Positions 50,434 to 59,318 of a stretch of DNA of 64,000 nucleotides are shown one piece after another; position 1 is the stretch's first letter; every line of letters begins with the position of its first letter. The stretch comes from Bradysia coprophila (taxonomy: Eukaryota > Arthropoda > Insecta > Diptera > Sciaridae). A program made the translations under genes and the position numbers. Under the pieces are notes generated by a model. The model was not told where the DNA came from. It did not search any database and worked only from the letters and a program-made list of their open reading frames with translations. The stretch spans positions 1,051,778 through 1,115,777 of the forward strand of contig NW_023503371.1 in NCBI RefSeq assembly GCF_014529535.1, written 5' to 3'.

Positions 50434-51108
50434 GAGTGATATCGCCAAAACATCGAACAAAATCAGACATTTTGGGACAAGGTGTCACGGATTTTATTGA
50501 GTTATAGCTCATTCGATTCGTTGAACTGATGCGAGTAAAACGTAGTACTACGTTGGGTGAAATTTATTTTGTTGTCGATGATCGAGGTAGTGAAGTAAGG
50601 GTCTGCCAAATGTGGCCCAAAATCGTTTTTTTGCAATTACTCGAGTGAAACAATTTCGGGAAAAAACTTTTTTAGCTACGTGTGAAGGTCTTGAAGAGAC
50701 GCAAAATTTGAGTATACTTACCACCAGGTCCATGTTCACCTGACACTGCAGCCGCTCAGGTACTTCGGAAAATCACCTATTTTTTCATCTAAAGTCATTA
50801 ATATCACCGTCAGGTGAACATGGACCTGGTGGTAAGTATACTCAAATTTTGCGTCTCTTCAAGACCTTCAAACGTAGCTAAAAAGTTTTTTCCCGAAATT
50901 GTTTCACTCGAGTAATTGCAAAAAACGATTTTGGGCCCCTTTTGGCAGACCCTTACTTCACTACCTCGATCGTCGACAACAAAATAAATTTCACCAAACG
51001 TAGTACTACGTTTTACTCGCATCAGTTCAACGAATCGAATGAGCTACAACTCAATAAAATCCGTGACACCTTGTCTCAAAGTTGTTCGAAGATTTGGCGA
51101 TATCACTC
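50434..51108. mobile_element. TTAA-flanked fold-back DNA element, copy B
   Basis: The outer ends GAGTGATATCGCCAAA and TTTGGCGATATCACTC lie between TTAA at 50430-50433 and TTAA at 51109-51112. The arms of about 300 bp are highly alike: for example GACAAGGTGTCACGGATTTT, CGTAGTACTACGTT, GAGGTAGTGAAGTAAGGGTC and CACCAGGTCCATGTTCACCT all recur inverted. The centre is near 50770. Non-coding; mirrored open frames (50548-50739 and 50810-51022, both minus) are by-products. The terminal ~25 bp match copy A at 3309-3952, but the arms carry unrelated sequence. Confidence 0.8.
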
Positions 51109-51112
51109 TTAA

Positions 51113-52038
51113 GCTAACATCTCAAAATGTGAATCAACGAAAGCTAAGAGTAGTAGCAGTAACAATACTACTAGTAACGCTAATGTTAGCAAAATACCTT
51201 GGTTCGGTTGTTGGGGCAACGAATGCTTGTATTGAGTTAGTCGGGAAATTTAGTGCCATGACTGGATATTGAGCATTTCGAACAGTTTATAGACAATATT
51301 TGTCTATATGGGACATTTTGATATTTATATGCAATAAATTGTAGGCTAAATATATAAAATAAACTAATTTGCGTTTTTCTCTTCCAACAAAACAAGCGAC
51401 AATAATACACGGATGCCAGATGAACAGATTTTTTTATTTTGCATGGCTCTAAATTTGCGAGTAGAGTGACTTCGACCCAAAAACTCAATCATCAATAGCA
51501 CTTCTTATAAAGCAAGCATAGCGTGTTTGGTATCGTTGGAAAGGTTAGACTTCAGGCTAACACATGCGCTAACTTAAAACTAGCCTACCGGTTAGGTATG
51601 GAAGCGGCCAAAGTTCATCGAGGTTAGCAAAAAAAGTGACATATCTGAAAATGGAACATAGAAGGCCACTTCCAAAAAATTTTACACATAAAGAGCACAG
51701 AACCATCGTCCAAAATAGTTATCAACAGATTTTCTCCGTCGCTTCATCAACGAGATATCACCCACTGAAAATTGAAATTTTTTAAATTCCAATTGCGATA
51801 ACTCTTCGACCAGATGACCGAGACCAATAACTCTATCGCCTATTACCTTAGAATTGGTTCCTCTACTAATTCGAAGGACAAACGTAAGTCCATCTACTTT
51901 CCTCGGACTGAGGCTCGCTTTTGGACATGATTTTTGGTTGTCCGAAACGACTCAGCGGATATCGCTAAATCATGTTGCGTTGAAGAGTACTCGTCTTCCC
52001 TAATCTATCCCTGCTAAAACTAAAAGGGGTGTCTCCGA
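51113..52038. other. Unclassified, probably repeat-derived DNA
   Basis: The segment at 51540-52020 has a less AT-rich, repeat-like texture (for example GATATCACCCACTGAAAATT). It shows no frame with family resemblance. Around 51266 the phrase ATTGAGCATTTCGAACAGT is shared with 54921. Confidence 0.35.
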
Positions 52039-52404
52039 GTAAGGCTTCTAACGGGTCCATGGCGGGTCACGCGACTGTGTCAACTCGTAAAGATCTCGAC
52101 GACTAATCGAGTGTGGTATAATTCGTAGCTAACAGGTGTAGCTTTCCGCTGCAAATATAATTTTTACAGCATGCAGATTATTAAAGACGGTATCTCAAAA
52201 CGGGTCCATTATCGGGTCGACATGGCGGGTCGACCTGTTTGGAAATTTTGTCTTTAGTAAGCTGTCTACTTTGTACAATTTATGTGTAGTGGAAAGCCAC
52301 AAGTGTTAGCTACGAATTATACCACATTCGTTTGGCCGCCGAGATTTCTGCGAGCTGAGACAGACAGTTTCACGTGACCCGTTATGGACCCGTTAGAAGC
52401 CTTA
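52039..52404. repeat. Fold-back element, about 366 bp
   Basis: The left arm AGTAAGGCTTCTAACGGGTC, CATGGCGGGTCACG, GGTATAATTCGTAGCTAACA and GCTTTCC is mirrored by GGAAAGC, TGTTAGCTACGAATTATACC, CGTGACCCGTTATG and GACCCGTTAGAAGCCTTA on the right. CGGGTCNNCATGGCGGGTCGAC words in the centre repeat the arm motif. Non-coding. Confidence 0.65.
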
Positions 52405-53045
52405 TCTCCGATTTCATTTAAAAAAATTTCAACCGCACCATGGATAGAATTTGCATTTGACGGCAGAAAGTTATACTTCTCAGGTATCCTTTTTTCGGTG
52501 CGTGAGACTGTATTGAGCAAATTTGTTTTTGCGGTCAATGACCTACTCAATGAAACCCCACAAATTGCAAAATTTTTGTTCACATTGAAAGACTCACATC
52601 CAAAAAGATTGTTACTAGGTTGTAATTGACGTGTTTGGTTTTAGTTGAACAAATTCGCAACATGGAAATAGAAAGTTCGCCTGTTAAAGAGACGAAACAT
52701 TTGTTGTGCGTCGCAGGCAAGAAAGTACGATTCCCGGTCAAGGTACCTACATCCACCTCAGGGATACAAACTAGCCGGATCGGTACAAATTCGACGATTG
52801 ACGTGGTCGGTCGCTGATCAAAATACCGATCCGGTAATCGACCAAATGCATTTTGTGTAGAAAAATCCTTAGTTTCAGATGGTTTAGATTCCGGTAGTTG
52901 GACGGAAATGCAATGTCCAGAGCTTGGTGAAGGAGCTGATTAAATTACGCAAAAATTCACAAATTTATGTTCTCTCTGCCAGTAAAGCTTTTATAAAGGA
53001 ACTGGAAATGGGTGTTCTTTCAAAATTGTGCCATTACTAAGATTT
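52405..53045. other. Intergenic with two unexplained short open frames
   Basis: Plus-strand frames at 52384-52629 (partly inside the fold-back arm; contains APWIEFAFDGRKLYFSG) and 52626-52817 have ordinary composition but no recognisable family and no clear splice partner. I do not call a gene. Confidence 0.35.
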
Positions 53046-53046
53046 T

Positions 53047-54229
53047 TTATTCGTAAACAGGATATGTCGCTTGTATATCTACTCCGGATGAAGAATATTC
53101 AGATTCCAAACGGTCGACTACGAGACCTAGTGGACTCTTCGGCAGTTTCGCTCCCGTTTCAATCGCGTTGACAAATGACCGCATAAATTCCAAATTTGCA
53201 CCGAATCTAGAATTGCTCCAATCGACATGTGAACCGAACGTCTCGATTTCGCATAGCACACCCATCTCTTTGTAGTTGTCTGGCAGGCCTTTTTCCTTAG
53301 CCAACTTTGGCGTATTCACATTGAAATCACCATATGCCTGCATAGAGAGAGAATATTTTTAAGTGGAATAGAGATTCTACAGACATTTGATCTTGCCTGC
53401 CGCAGCTTGATGTGGCCAAACTCATGAATGATGAGAGCAATTAAGCTCATTTTCGCGGCTAGCTCGACTCTCTCTGTATCGAAATCATCTCTTTCGGCTT
53501 CCGTGTAGCTCGTACGAAATTCTGTTTCAAAATGAGCGCAGTTTATGTATATCAAAAATAAACCCGAAAAACCTCGGAGGTTTAGAGCTTCATTGTTAAC
53601 TATTACGAATCCCACATCATTTTCTGGTTTCGCTTCACTTTGAAACTTTCCAAGAACGGTAGCGACAATTTGTAGAATCTAAAATATTTACTTGCGATTA
53701 AGATCAGACACATCGAAACACTGTCGACAATAATACCTGTCTGTGTTTTATCACCTTTTGCCCTAGTTCGATCCAAGACATTTGATAGCGATCCGGAACC
53801 TTCACTCTCATCTTCCTGATAAAAGCCAGCAAACGAGATAGTTTTAGTCCGTCTCCTTTCTTATCGTTCATTTTCGTTACATGGACCGACAGGCACCATT
53901 GTGCGACAGAGTCATCGCTTTCAGCTTGGCTTAATATCGATTTCAGTGCATCAATTCCATGACGCGGAAACATTCCTTGTGCTTGATAGTTGGCGCACAA
54001 ATTGGACAGTATAGTTGGGCGTATTTCGCTAGATAAATCTTACATTGATCACACATAAGTATTAGCCATGTCAAAGAATAGTAAACCTGCTAAACGATTC
54101 CTGGTGATATTTCATTGTGATGGGACTACAAGTGGTCCAAAATTCAATTACCGGGCGTATATTAACAACGCCTCCATCTGCCTTCACCTGTTCAGCAAAC
54201 GATGCGAAAAATTCTAATATTCCGGCCAT
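53047..54229 (-). CDS. Uncharacterised zincin-like protein with HExxH motif (335 aa)
   Basis: Four minus-strand exons in phase: 54229-54087, 54028-53737, 53678-53397 and 53337-53047 (stop TAA), 335 residues. The third junction uses a GC donor (CGGCAG|GCAAGA) and an AG acceptor; reading through it instead gives a stop. Residues 230-234 are HEFGH after a hydrophobic helix (AAKMSLIALIIHEFGHIKLR), the zinc-binding and catalytic pattern of zincins. Downstream, residues 263-274 EMGVLCEIETFG fit an ExGxxxExxxFG pattern that I recall from intracellular HExxH proteins of fungi and arthropods, so E269 could be the third metal ligand. No signal peptide, membrane segment or known protease domain is seen, so it is probably intracellular. 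Residues 1-145 are helical and of unknown function. I do not recognise a named family. The stop codon overlaps the AATAAA signal (53046-53051). Confidence 0.7.
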
Positions 54230-54318
54230 ATTTTCAAAAATCAAATGAGTGACTCTTTCGTGTACTTAAAATGACAAATATTTATTTACAAACTAAAGAA
54301 TCTCGTATCCTGTCAAGG

Positions 54319-54652
54319 CCCCACAACAAATATGAAATGTCAACATCGAAGTGAACACATATCGATTGTTGTCATTTCATTTCTTGTGAAAGTGTTTGTT
54401 TTGAAATGAGTTTGAAATGCATTCTGAATGCATGTTTATGAAATCAGTTCTAAATGCATTTCGAACCAGTTTTTTTGTATTAGGGCCCCCTAATACAAAA
54501 AAACTGGTTCGAAATGCATTTAGAACTGATTTCATAAACATGCATTCAGAATGCATTTCAAACTCATTTCAAAACAAACACTTTCACAAGAAATGAAATG
54601 ACAACAATCGATATGTGTTCACTTCGATGTTGACATTTCATATTTGTTGTGG
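54319..54652. repeat. Perfect 334-bp palindrome (fold-back element)
   Basis: Two 166-bp arms are, as far as I can check by eye, identical in inverse orientation, with a two-base centre (CC at 54485-54486) between TTAGGG and CCCTAA. The outer ends are CCCCACAACAAATATGAAAT and ATTTCATATTTGTTGTGGGG. Each arm contains several ATGCATT words around GAAATGCATTCTGAATGCAT. No target duplication is evident. It sits 90 bp upstream of the zincin-like gene. It is non-coding and would form one long RNA hairpin if transcribed. Confidence 0.85.
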
Positions 54653-55602
54653 GGGGATTTGTATTTTGACAATTTATTATTGGTATAAGAATTTCCTCTT
54701 ATTTTCATTGGGCACGAAATTTTTAAACTGTTGAGTCGACAGAGCAGCATATTATATATAATAGTGTTGGGAGGGACGGTTGGTGTTCAGATCCAAATCA
54801 TTTGTTTGTAAACAAGTTTTCTGGTCCACAACACAAACAGTGAATACAAAAGAAACGCAATGATACCAGTTCACGATGCGGTTAAACAACCATTAATGAG
54901 AGTTAAAATTGAACGTATCGATATTGAGCATTTCGAACAGTATAGACAGTAACTTGTTATCAGACAAAAACCCTCATACAGGGAAATGTGACGCCAGTCC
55001 CTGCCCATTCTTCCAAAACAATTCTTACAAAACATCTGATATCGTTTTAGGTGACGCATTCTGCGCGAGAACGCAAAAGATTTTAAAAAGGAAAATTTTA
55101 TGGAGAAAAATTTGCGACAAAAAAATTTCACAAAAAAAGTTTAGAACAAAAATTTTAGCAAAAAAAAATGCGTCACAAGTGGCAGTGTTGAGGAAACCCC
55201 ATACAAAATTGTAAATGTGTAAACTGTTTCAATAAATACTTTTATTGCTTGCCCCAAGCGAAAATTGATTCTTACATATCAATTTGGCCCCTGCGAAAAT
55301 GGTCGATTACATGAGGGATATTTGTGTGACACTATCGTCAAGGAATGTCTATTTTCGCGGGGTGCAAGTCATTCACGTAAAACGAGTTTTCGTGGGGTGC
55401 AGCCAGATGAAGGAGAATGCATCATCTGAAATATTTAATGCCTTCCAACAGAAAAAAAGAAAATAATTATTGATGTTTTGTGTTTTTGAACACAAATTTT
55501 CCAGTGGCGTGAGTTGAACGTCGCAAAAGCATTTGAATTATTTCGAAAAGAAAATCACAAAACTGAAAGTGTCAGCCATTTTTTGCTCCAGCAATAAATT
55601 CA
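54653..55602. other. Region upstream of the SYF2-like gene, no exon found
   Basis: I searched here for the missing N-terminal exons of SYF2 and found none. A short frame at 54861-54953 (MIPVHDAVKQPLMRVKIER...) shares ATTGAGCATTTCGAACAGT with 51266, so it is probably repeat-derived. GGTGACGCATT near 55051 and AATGCGTCAC near 55168 form a weak inverted pair around A-rich DNA. Confidence 0.4.
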
Positions 55603-55983
55603 ATGCCGGACGTCGGATTTTCAGACTACGAGGCACAAACAGCTAGACAGTACAACAGACTGGTGAAACAGATGCCCGCACGGGACATGGTTAAATATGA
55701 GGAACAGCGACAAGCGTTTGGAGAGGCGTTCTATGGAGGAGCGCATACGATACAGCAAGGACTCCATAAAGACGATCCCAAGGCAATTGATAATATGGTC
55801 AAGGATCTGGAAAATCAAATATCGAAACGGAAGAGCTTCTCGCGACGTAGAACACACAACGACGATGCGGACATTGATTACATTAATGAGAAGAATCAGC
55901 GGTTCAACAAAAAGCTGGAACGATTCTACGGCGAACACACAGCGGAAATCAAGCAGAATCTGGAACGAGGTACGGCCATATAG
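55603..55983 (+). CDS. Syf2: SYF2-like pre-mRNA-splicing factor, C-terminal half only (126 aa)
   Basis: One exon encodes MPDVGFSDYEAQTARQYNRL to the family terminus ending in GEHTAEIKQNLERGTAI, including the very conserved block RRRTHNDDADIDYINEKNQR and FNKKLERFYG. SYF2 belongs to the Prp19-associated/XAB2 part of the active spliceosome. Family members are about 220-245 residues. Here the N-terminal ~110 residues (the Lys/Glu-rich RxxKxxELHxxRNEARKLN-type part) are missing. The frame stays open a little upstream of the ATG, and CCAG precedes it at 55588-55591, so an upstream exon is possible, but none was recognised in the 950 bp before it. The conserved reading suggests selection or a recent origin rather than old decay. 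AATAAA at 56014-56019 gives a normal 3' end. ZNF277 converges from the other side, 100 bp away. Confidence 0.75.
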   Translation: MPDVGFSDYEAQTARQYNRLVKQMPARDMVKYEEQRQAFGEAFYGGAHTIQQGLHKDDPKAIDNMVKDLENQISKRKSFSRRRTHNDDADIDYINEKNQRFNKKLERFYGEHTAEIKQNLERGTAI

Positions 55984-56087
55984 GCACCAGCACCTACTGT
56001 ACGCAATGAAATCAATAAAAATGGGAAAACGACCAAAAAGCAAGAGACTTCTCTTCTGTAACAAAAATTATTTTATTTGCAAAAATT

Positions 56088-57490
56088 TCACTCATTTTCT
56101 TTGGAGAGTTTTTCAACAACGGTTGGATTCACAGACACAAGTGGTTCTTCGGAAATGACTACAGCATCGTCCATGCAACTGTTGTCATTCGGATCGTCCA
56201 AATAACACAAAAATGAATCATCCTCGTACGTTGGGAAAAAGAACTCCGGATGATCCCACTTCGATTTGCTTCCGATTCCGTAATGCTTTGCCGACGCCAA
56301 GTGATCGTACAGCAGTTTGATAGTTTCGAATTGCTCGTCACACGATACACATTTCGACAAGTGCATTTGTCTTCGCATATAGTTGACGACCTTCACCTTC
56401 TCATAGAAATTCAATCCCGAAATGGCCGTCTCGAAATCGAATTCGTGGCTAGCTTTCATGTGGCTTTTGATCGCTGGAAAGTCGGTGTCGTTGATCGAAC
56501 AGAATAGGCAATTGAGTTTTTGTTTTTCGCCCTCCCAGTCTGACCAATCCGAATCGCTATCCGACTGAGCTGCTGCCCCATTGCTTTCGTATGCCGCTTT
56601 TGATTGTGTCCGACGTGATACGTTCATGCTGTTCAGCATTACAGACTGAACGGATTGCTTAGCCGAATGGCCACTTCCCCTCGGATTGTCCATTTCATTT
56701 TTGTAGTTGACAAGGAAATATTTGTCGAACGTCTTGTTGTCAGGATTGATGCGTTTGTGGCCCTTCTTTCGCATATGTTCCTTCAAAGTCGGGCGATCCT
56801 TAAATTTTTTACTACAAAACAGGCAAATCAGTTGTTCCAATTTGTCCTGAACGTCGTCGATCAACTCATCAATGTAGACGAGATTTTCCGACTTCCCCAG
56901 CTGCAGGAAGTGCTTGGCGAACAGGTGTTCAATGAAACAAGCTCTTGTTGGTGCAATGACATCCCGGCAGTGTAAACATTCTCGCTTGAATGTCTGATCC
57001 GTTCTCTCGAACTGGTGTTGCTGTAACACTTGTTCTAAACGTTTCAGATGCAGGTTTTTGCGTAGCTCGTAATCCTGTGGCAACACCTCGCTCAGTAAGT
57101 AATATTTCTCATTAACGGCTGGCGTTCCATCGGGCAAATGATTCAGAAGCATTGTGTACAATACTCTTCCGAAGGATTTGAGATTTTTGCATCTGAAACG
57201 GAGAAAAGAGAAAACGGACTGATCACTTCAATCCTGCCATTTCGCTGAATCGGAAAGCCTTTACCGTGGAACTGTTTATGCCAGTAGGCCAGATATTCAT
57301 CCAAGAGAGCGATATGATGTTCATCACTAATCACAATCTTGTATGTGAGAAACAGATGAGCTAGGTACAAGTCCTTTTCAACAGGAAAACTAAATAATTT
57401 CGAGCACGACAGACATGGAACTTCTTTTTCGAGCACACGGGACGTCTGCTTCGAAGATTCGGAGAAGTTTAATGGACCGACTACTGTCAT
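56088..57490 (-). CDS. Zinc finger protein 277 (ZNF277) orthologue
   Basis: A C2H2 zinc-finger protein, minus strand, two exons: 57490-57265 and about 57163-56088 (stop TGA), roughly 433 residues. Exon 1 has CLSCSKLFSFPVEKDLYLAH. Exon 2 has NEKYYLLSEVLPQDYELRKN, fingers CLHCRDVIAPTRACFIEHLF..H, CLFCSKKFKDRPTLKEHMRK..H and CLFCSINDTDFPAIKSHMKA..H, the acidic SDSDSDWSDWEGEKQ, and the C-terminal EFFFPTYEDDSFLCYLDD typical of ZNF277. In other animals ZNF277 binds ribosomal protein uS5 and has been tied to transcription repression. The junction is odd: the best acceptor (TTTCAG|ATGC at 57192) would keep the homologous reading NLKSFGRVLYTM but is out of phase with the only good donor (G|GTAAAG at 57265). 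An in-phase acceptor (GAAGAG|TA at 57163) loses about ten residues. Poly(A) signal on minus at 56072-56077. Confidence 0.85.
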
Positions 57491-57680
57491 TCATTCATTC
57501 ATCATTTTATTTTCCCATTATGCAAGAGTAACCCTTATACAAAAATTTGCGCATAATTTCGTTGGCCCACAACAGTAAGACAAGAATAGACCGGCTGAAG
57601 CCTGGTGAGGTCTTTTTCATTTTTTTTCAATTTCTGTTTACTACTAGCTTGGTACTCATTCAAGTACCACTTTGGTATTC
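57491..57680. other. Short spacer before the repeat block
   Basis: Presumed upstream region of ZNF277. It begins to show CTACTAGCTTGGTA/TACCACTTTGGTA words that anticipate the minisatellite. Confidence 0.4.
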
Positions 57681-58795
57681 AACTACCAAATTTTGGAATT
57701 ATGAATAGGCAAGCAAGCCGATTAATTTCATCAGTCGGTGTGCAGCTCTCAAACAGTAAACATATCTACAACATCCGTATTAGTAAACTACCATGTTGGT
57801 AGTCAACTACCACTTTGGTAGTCAACTACCACTTTGGTAGTCAACTACCACTTTGGTAGTCAGTCAACTACCACTTTGGTAGTCAGTCAACTACCACTTT
57901 GGTAGTCAGTCAACTACCACTTTGGTAGTCAGTCAACTACCACTTTGGTAGTCAGTCAACTACCACTTTGGTAGTCAGTCAACTACCACTTTGGTAGTCA
58001 GTCAACTACCACTTTGGTAGTCAGTCAACTACCACTTTGGTAGTCAGTCAACTACCACTTTGGTAGTCAGTCAACTACCACTTTGGTAGTCATTCAACTA
58101 CCACTTTGGTAGTCAGTCAACTACCACTTTGGTAGTCAGTCAACTACCACTTTGGTAGTCAGTCAACTACCACTTTGGTAGTCAGTCAACTACCACTTTG
58201 GTAGTCAGTCAACTACCACTTTGGTAGTCAGTCAACTACCACTTTGGTAGTCAGTCAACTACCACTTTGGTAGTCAGTCAACTACCACTTTGGTAGTCAG
58301 TCAACTACCACTTTGGTAGTCAACTACCAAATACTCGATTTATAAATAGACCAGCAGGCCGAATAATTTCGTCAGTCGGTGTGGCGTCTCTCGAGTAAGA
58401 AACATCTTTGCTGCTATATAGTTTGGGGGTCTAACTACCAACAACTACCAAATTGCAATGTCTGCTATGAGCGATTGGTTACCAGATAACAAATAATAAT
58501 TGATTTGCCTGGTGTTGGTTTGCTCATAGTAGCATTGCAATTTACCACCGAGGTAGTCAACTACCAAATATTTGAGTTATAAAAAGGCAAGCAGGCCGAA
58601 TAATTTCGTCAGTCGGTGTGCGTCTCTCGAGTAAGAAACATCTTTGCTGCTAAATATTTTGGGGGTCCAACTACCAACAACTACCAAACTTTCAAATTGC
58701 AATGTCTGCTATGAGCTATTGGTTACCAGATAACAAATAATAATTGATTTGCCTGGTGTTGGTTTGTTCATAGTAGCATTGCAATTTTAACTTTT
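57681..58795. repeat. Three dispersed copies of a ~235-bp repeat around a minisatellite
   Basis: CAGGCCGAATAATTTCGTCA then GTCGGTGTG, TCTCGAGTAAGAAACATCTT and ATTGCAATGTCTGCTATGAG occur at about 58350-58555 and again at about 58585-58795 with a few differences. A third, truncated and more diverged copy lies at about 57690-57770 (CAAGCCGATTAATTTCATCA). All copies start next to CAACTACCAAAT. Each full copy also contains an inverted pair (ATTGCAATGTCTGCTATGAG against CTCATAGTAGCATTGCAAT), so the unit itself is a fold-back element of about 130 bp plus flanks. Confidence 0.75.
57785..58330. repeat. Minisatellite of a 23-bp hairpin unit, about two dozen copies
   Basis: The unit CTACCACTTTGGTAG followed by TCAGTCAA repeats almost without change (one ATTC variant near 58090). 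The first few copies use an 18-bp version without CAGT. The core CTACCA-CTT-TGGTAG is self-complementary, so every unit can form a 6-bp stem with a 3-base loop. Homogeneity suggests recent expansion or gene conversion. Confidence 0.9.
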
Positions 58796-58816
58796 ATCAA
58801 TCACATTTTATTTGTG

Positions 58817-58966
58817 ACACAGACGGACGGACGGACAGACGGACGGACGGACGGACGGACGGACGGACGGACGGACGGACAGACGGACGGACGGACGGAC
58901 GGACGGACGGACGGACAGACGGACGGACGGACGGACGGACGGACGGACGGACGGACGGACGGACAG
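58817..58966. repeat. Tetranucleotide microsatellite (GGAC)n
   Basis: About 36 units of GGAC, with scattered GACA interruptions at regular places. The long open minus frame (58797-59204) that reads Arg-Pro-Ser-Val repeats is only the translation of this tract. It lies just beyond a hairpin at 58981-59014 (AGGTCTTTTTTTCC against GGAAAAAAGACCT). Confidence 0.9.
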
Positions 58967-59014
58967 ATGAAGTGCCCACAATAGGTCTTTTTTTCCTATG
59001 GAAAAAAGACCTAA

Positions 59015-59318
59015 TAAAAACAGAAGAAGAGAAAGAAAAAAGGAAACAAAAGACGTTACACTCTACATTAACACATGAAAAATTTACGAAGAAGAATAAA
59101 AATAAAAATAAGAGAACAATAGCAGAATTGGCACCACCCTCACTGCTTAATAATAATTTATACAAACAAAGTATTAAAACATAACGTTTGTCTGTCATGA
59201 ACAAAGCAACTCAAAACCGGATACAACTAGTCTCGTATCATAACTTTCATCTCAACGTTATCTGATTTACAGAGTTCTCTCACTCACAAAAGTAGACTAA
59301 ACCGATAAAAGTCCTCAC
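59015..59318 (-). other. Probable 3' untranslated tail of the LINE fragment
   Basis: A non-coding stretch between the stop of the LINE frame (59319) and the hairpin plus microsatellite. On the minus strand it runs from the stop codon towards a tetranucleotide tract, as tails of many non-LTR elements do. This is inference from position only. Confidence 0.4.

Noticed and set aside
57785-58330. Regular spaced repeat resembling a CRISPR array
   Set aside because: There are no unique spacers, the unit is a simple tandem minisatellite, and the genome is eukaryotic.
58797-59204. Minus-strand frame with Arg-Pro-Ser-Val repeats
   Set aside because: Translation of the GGAC microsatellite; no unique sequence with protein character.
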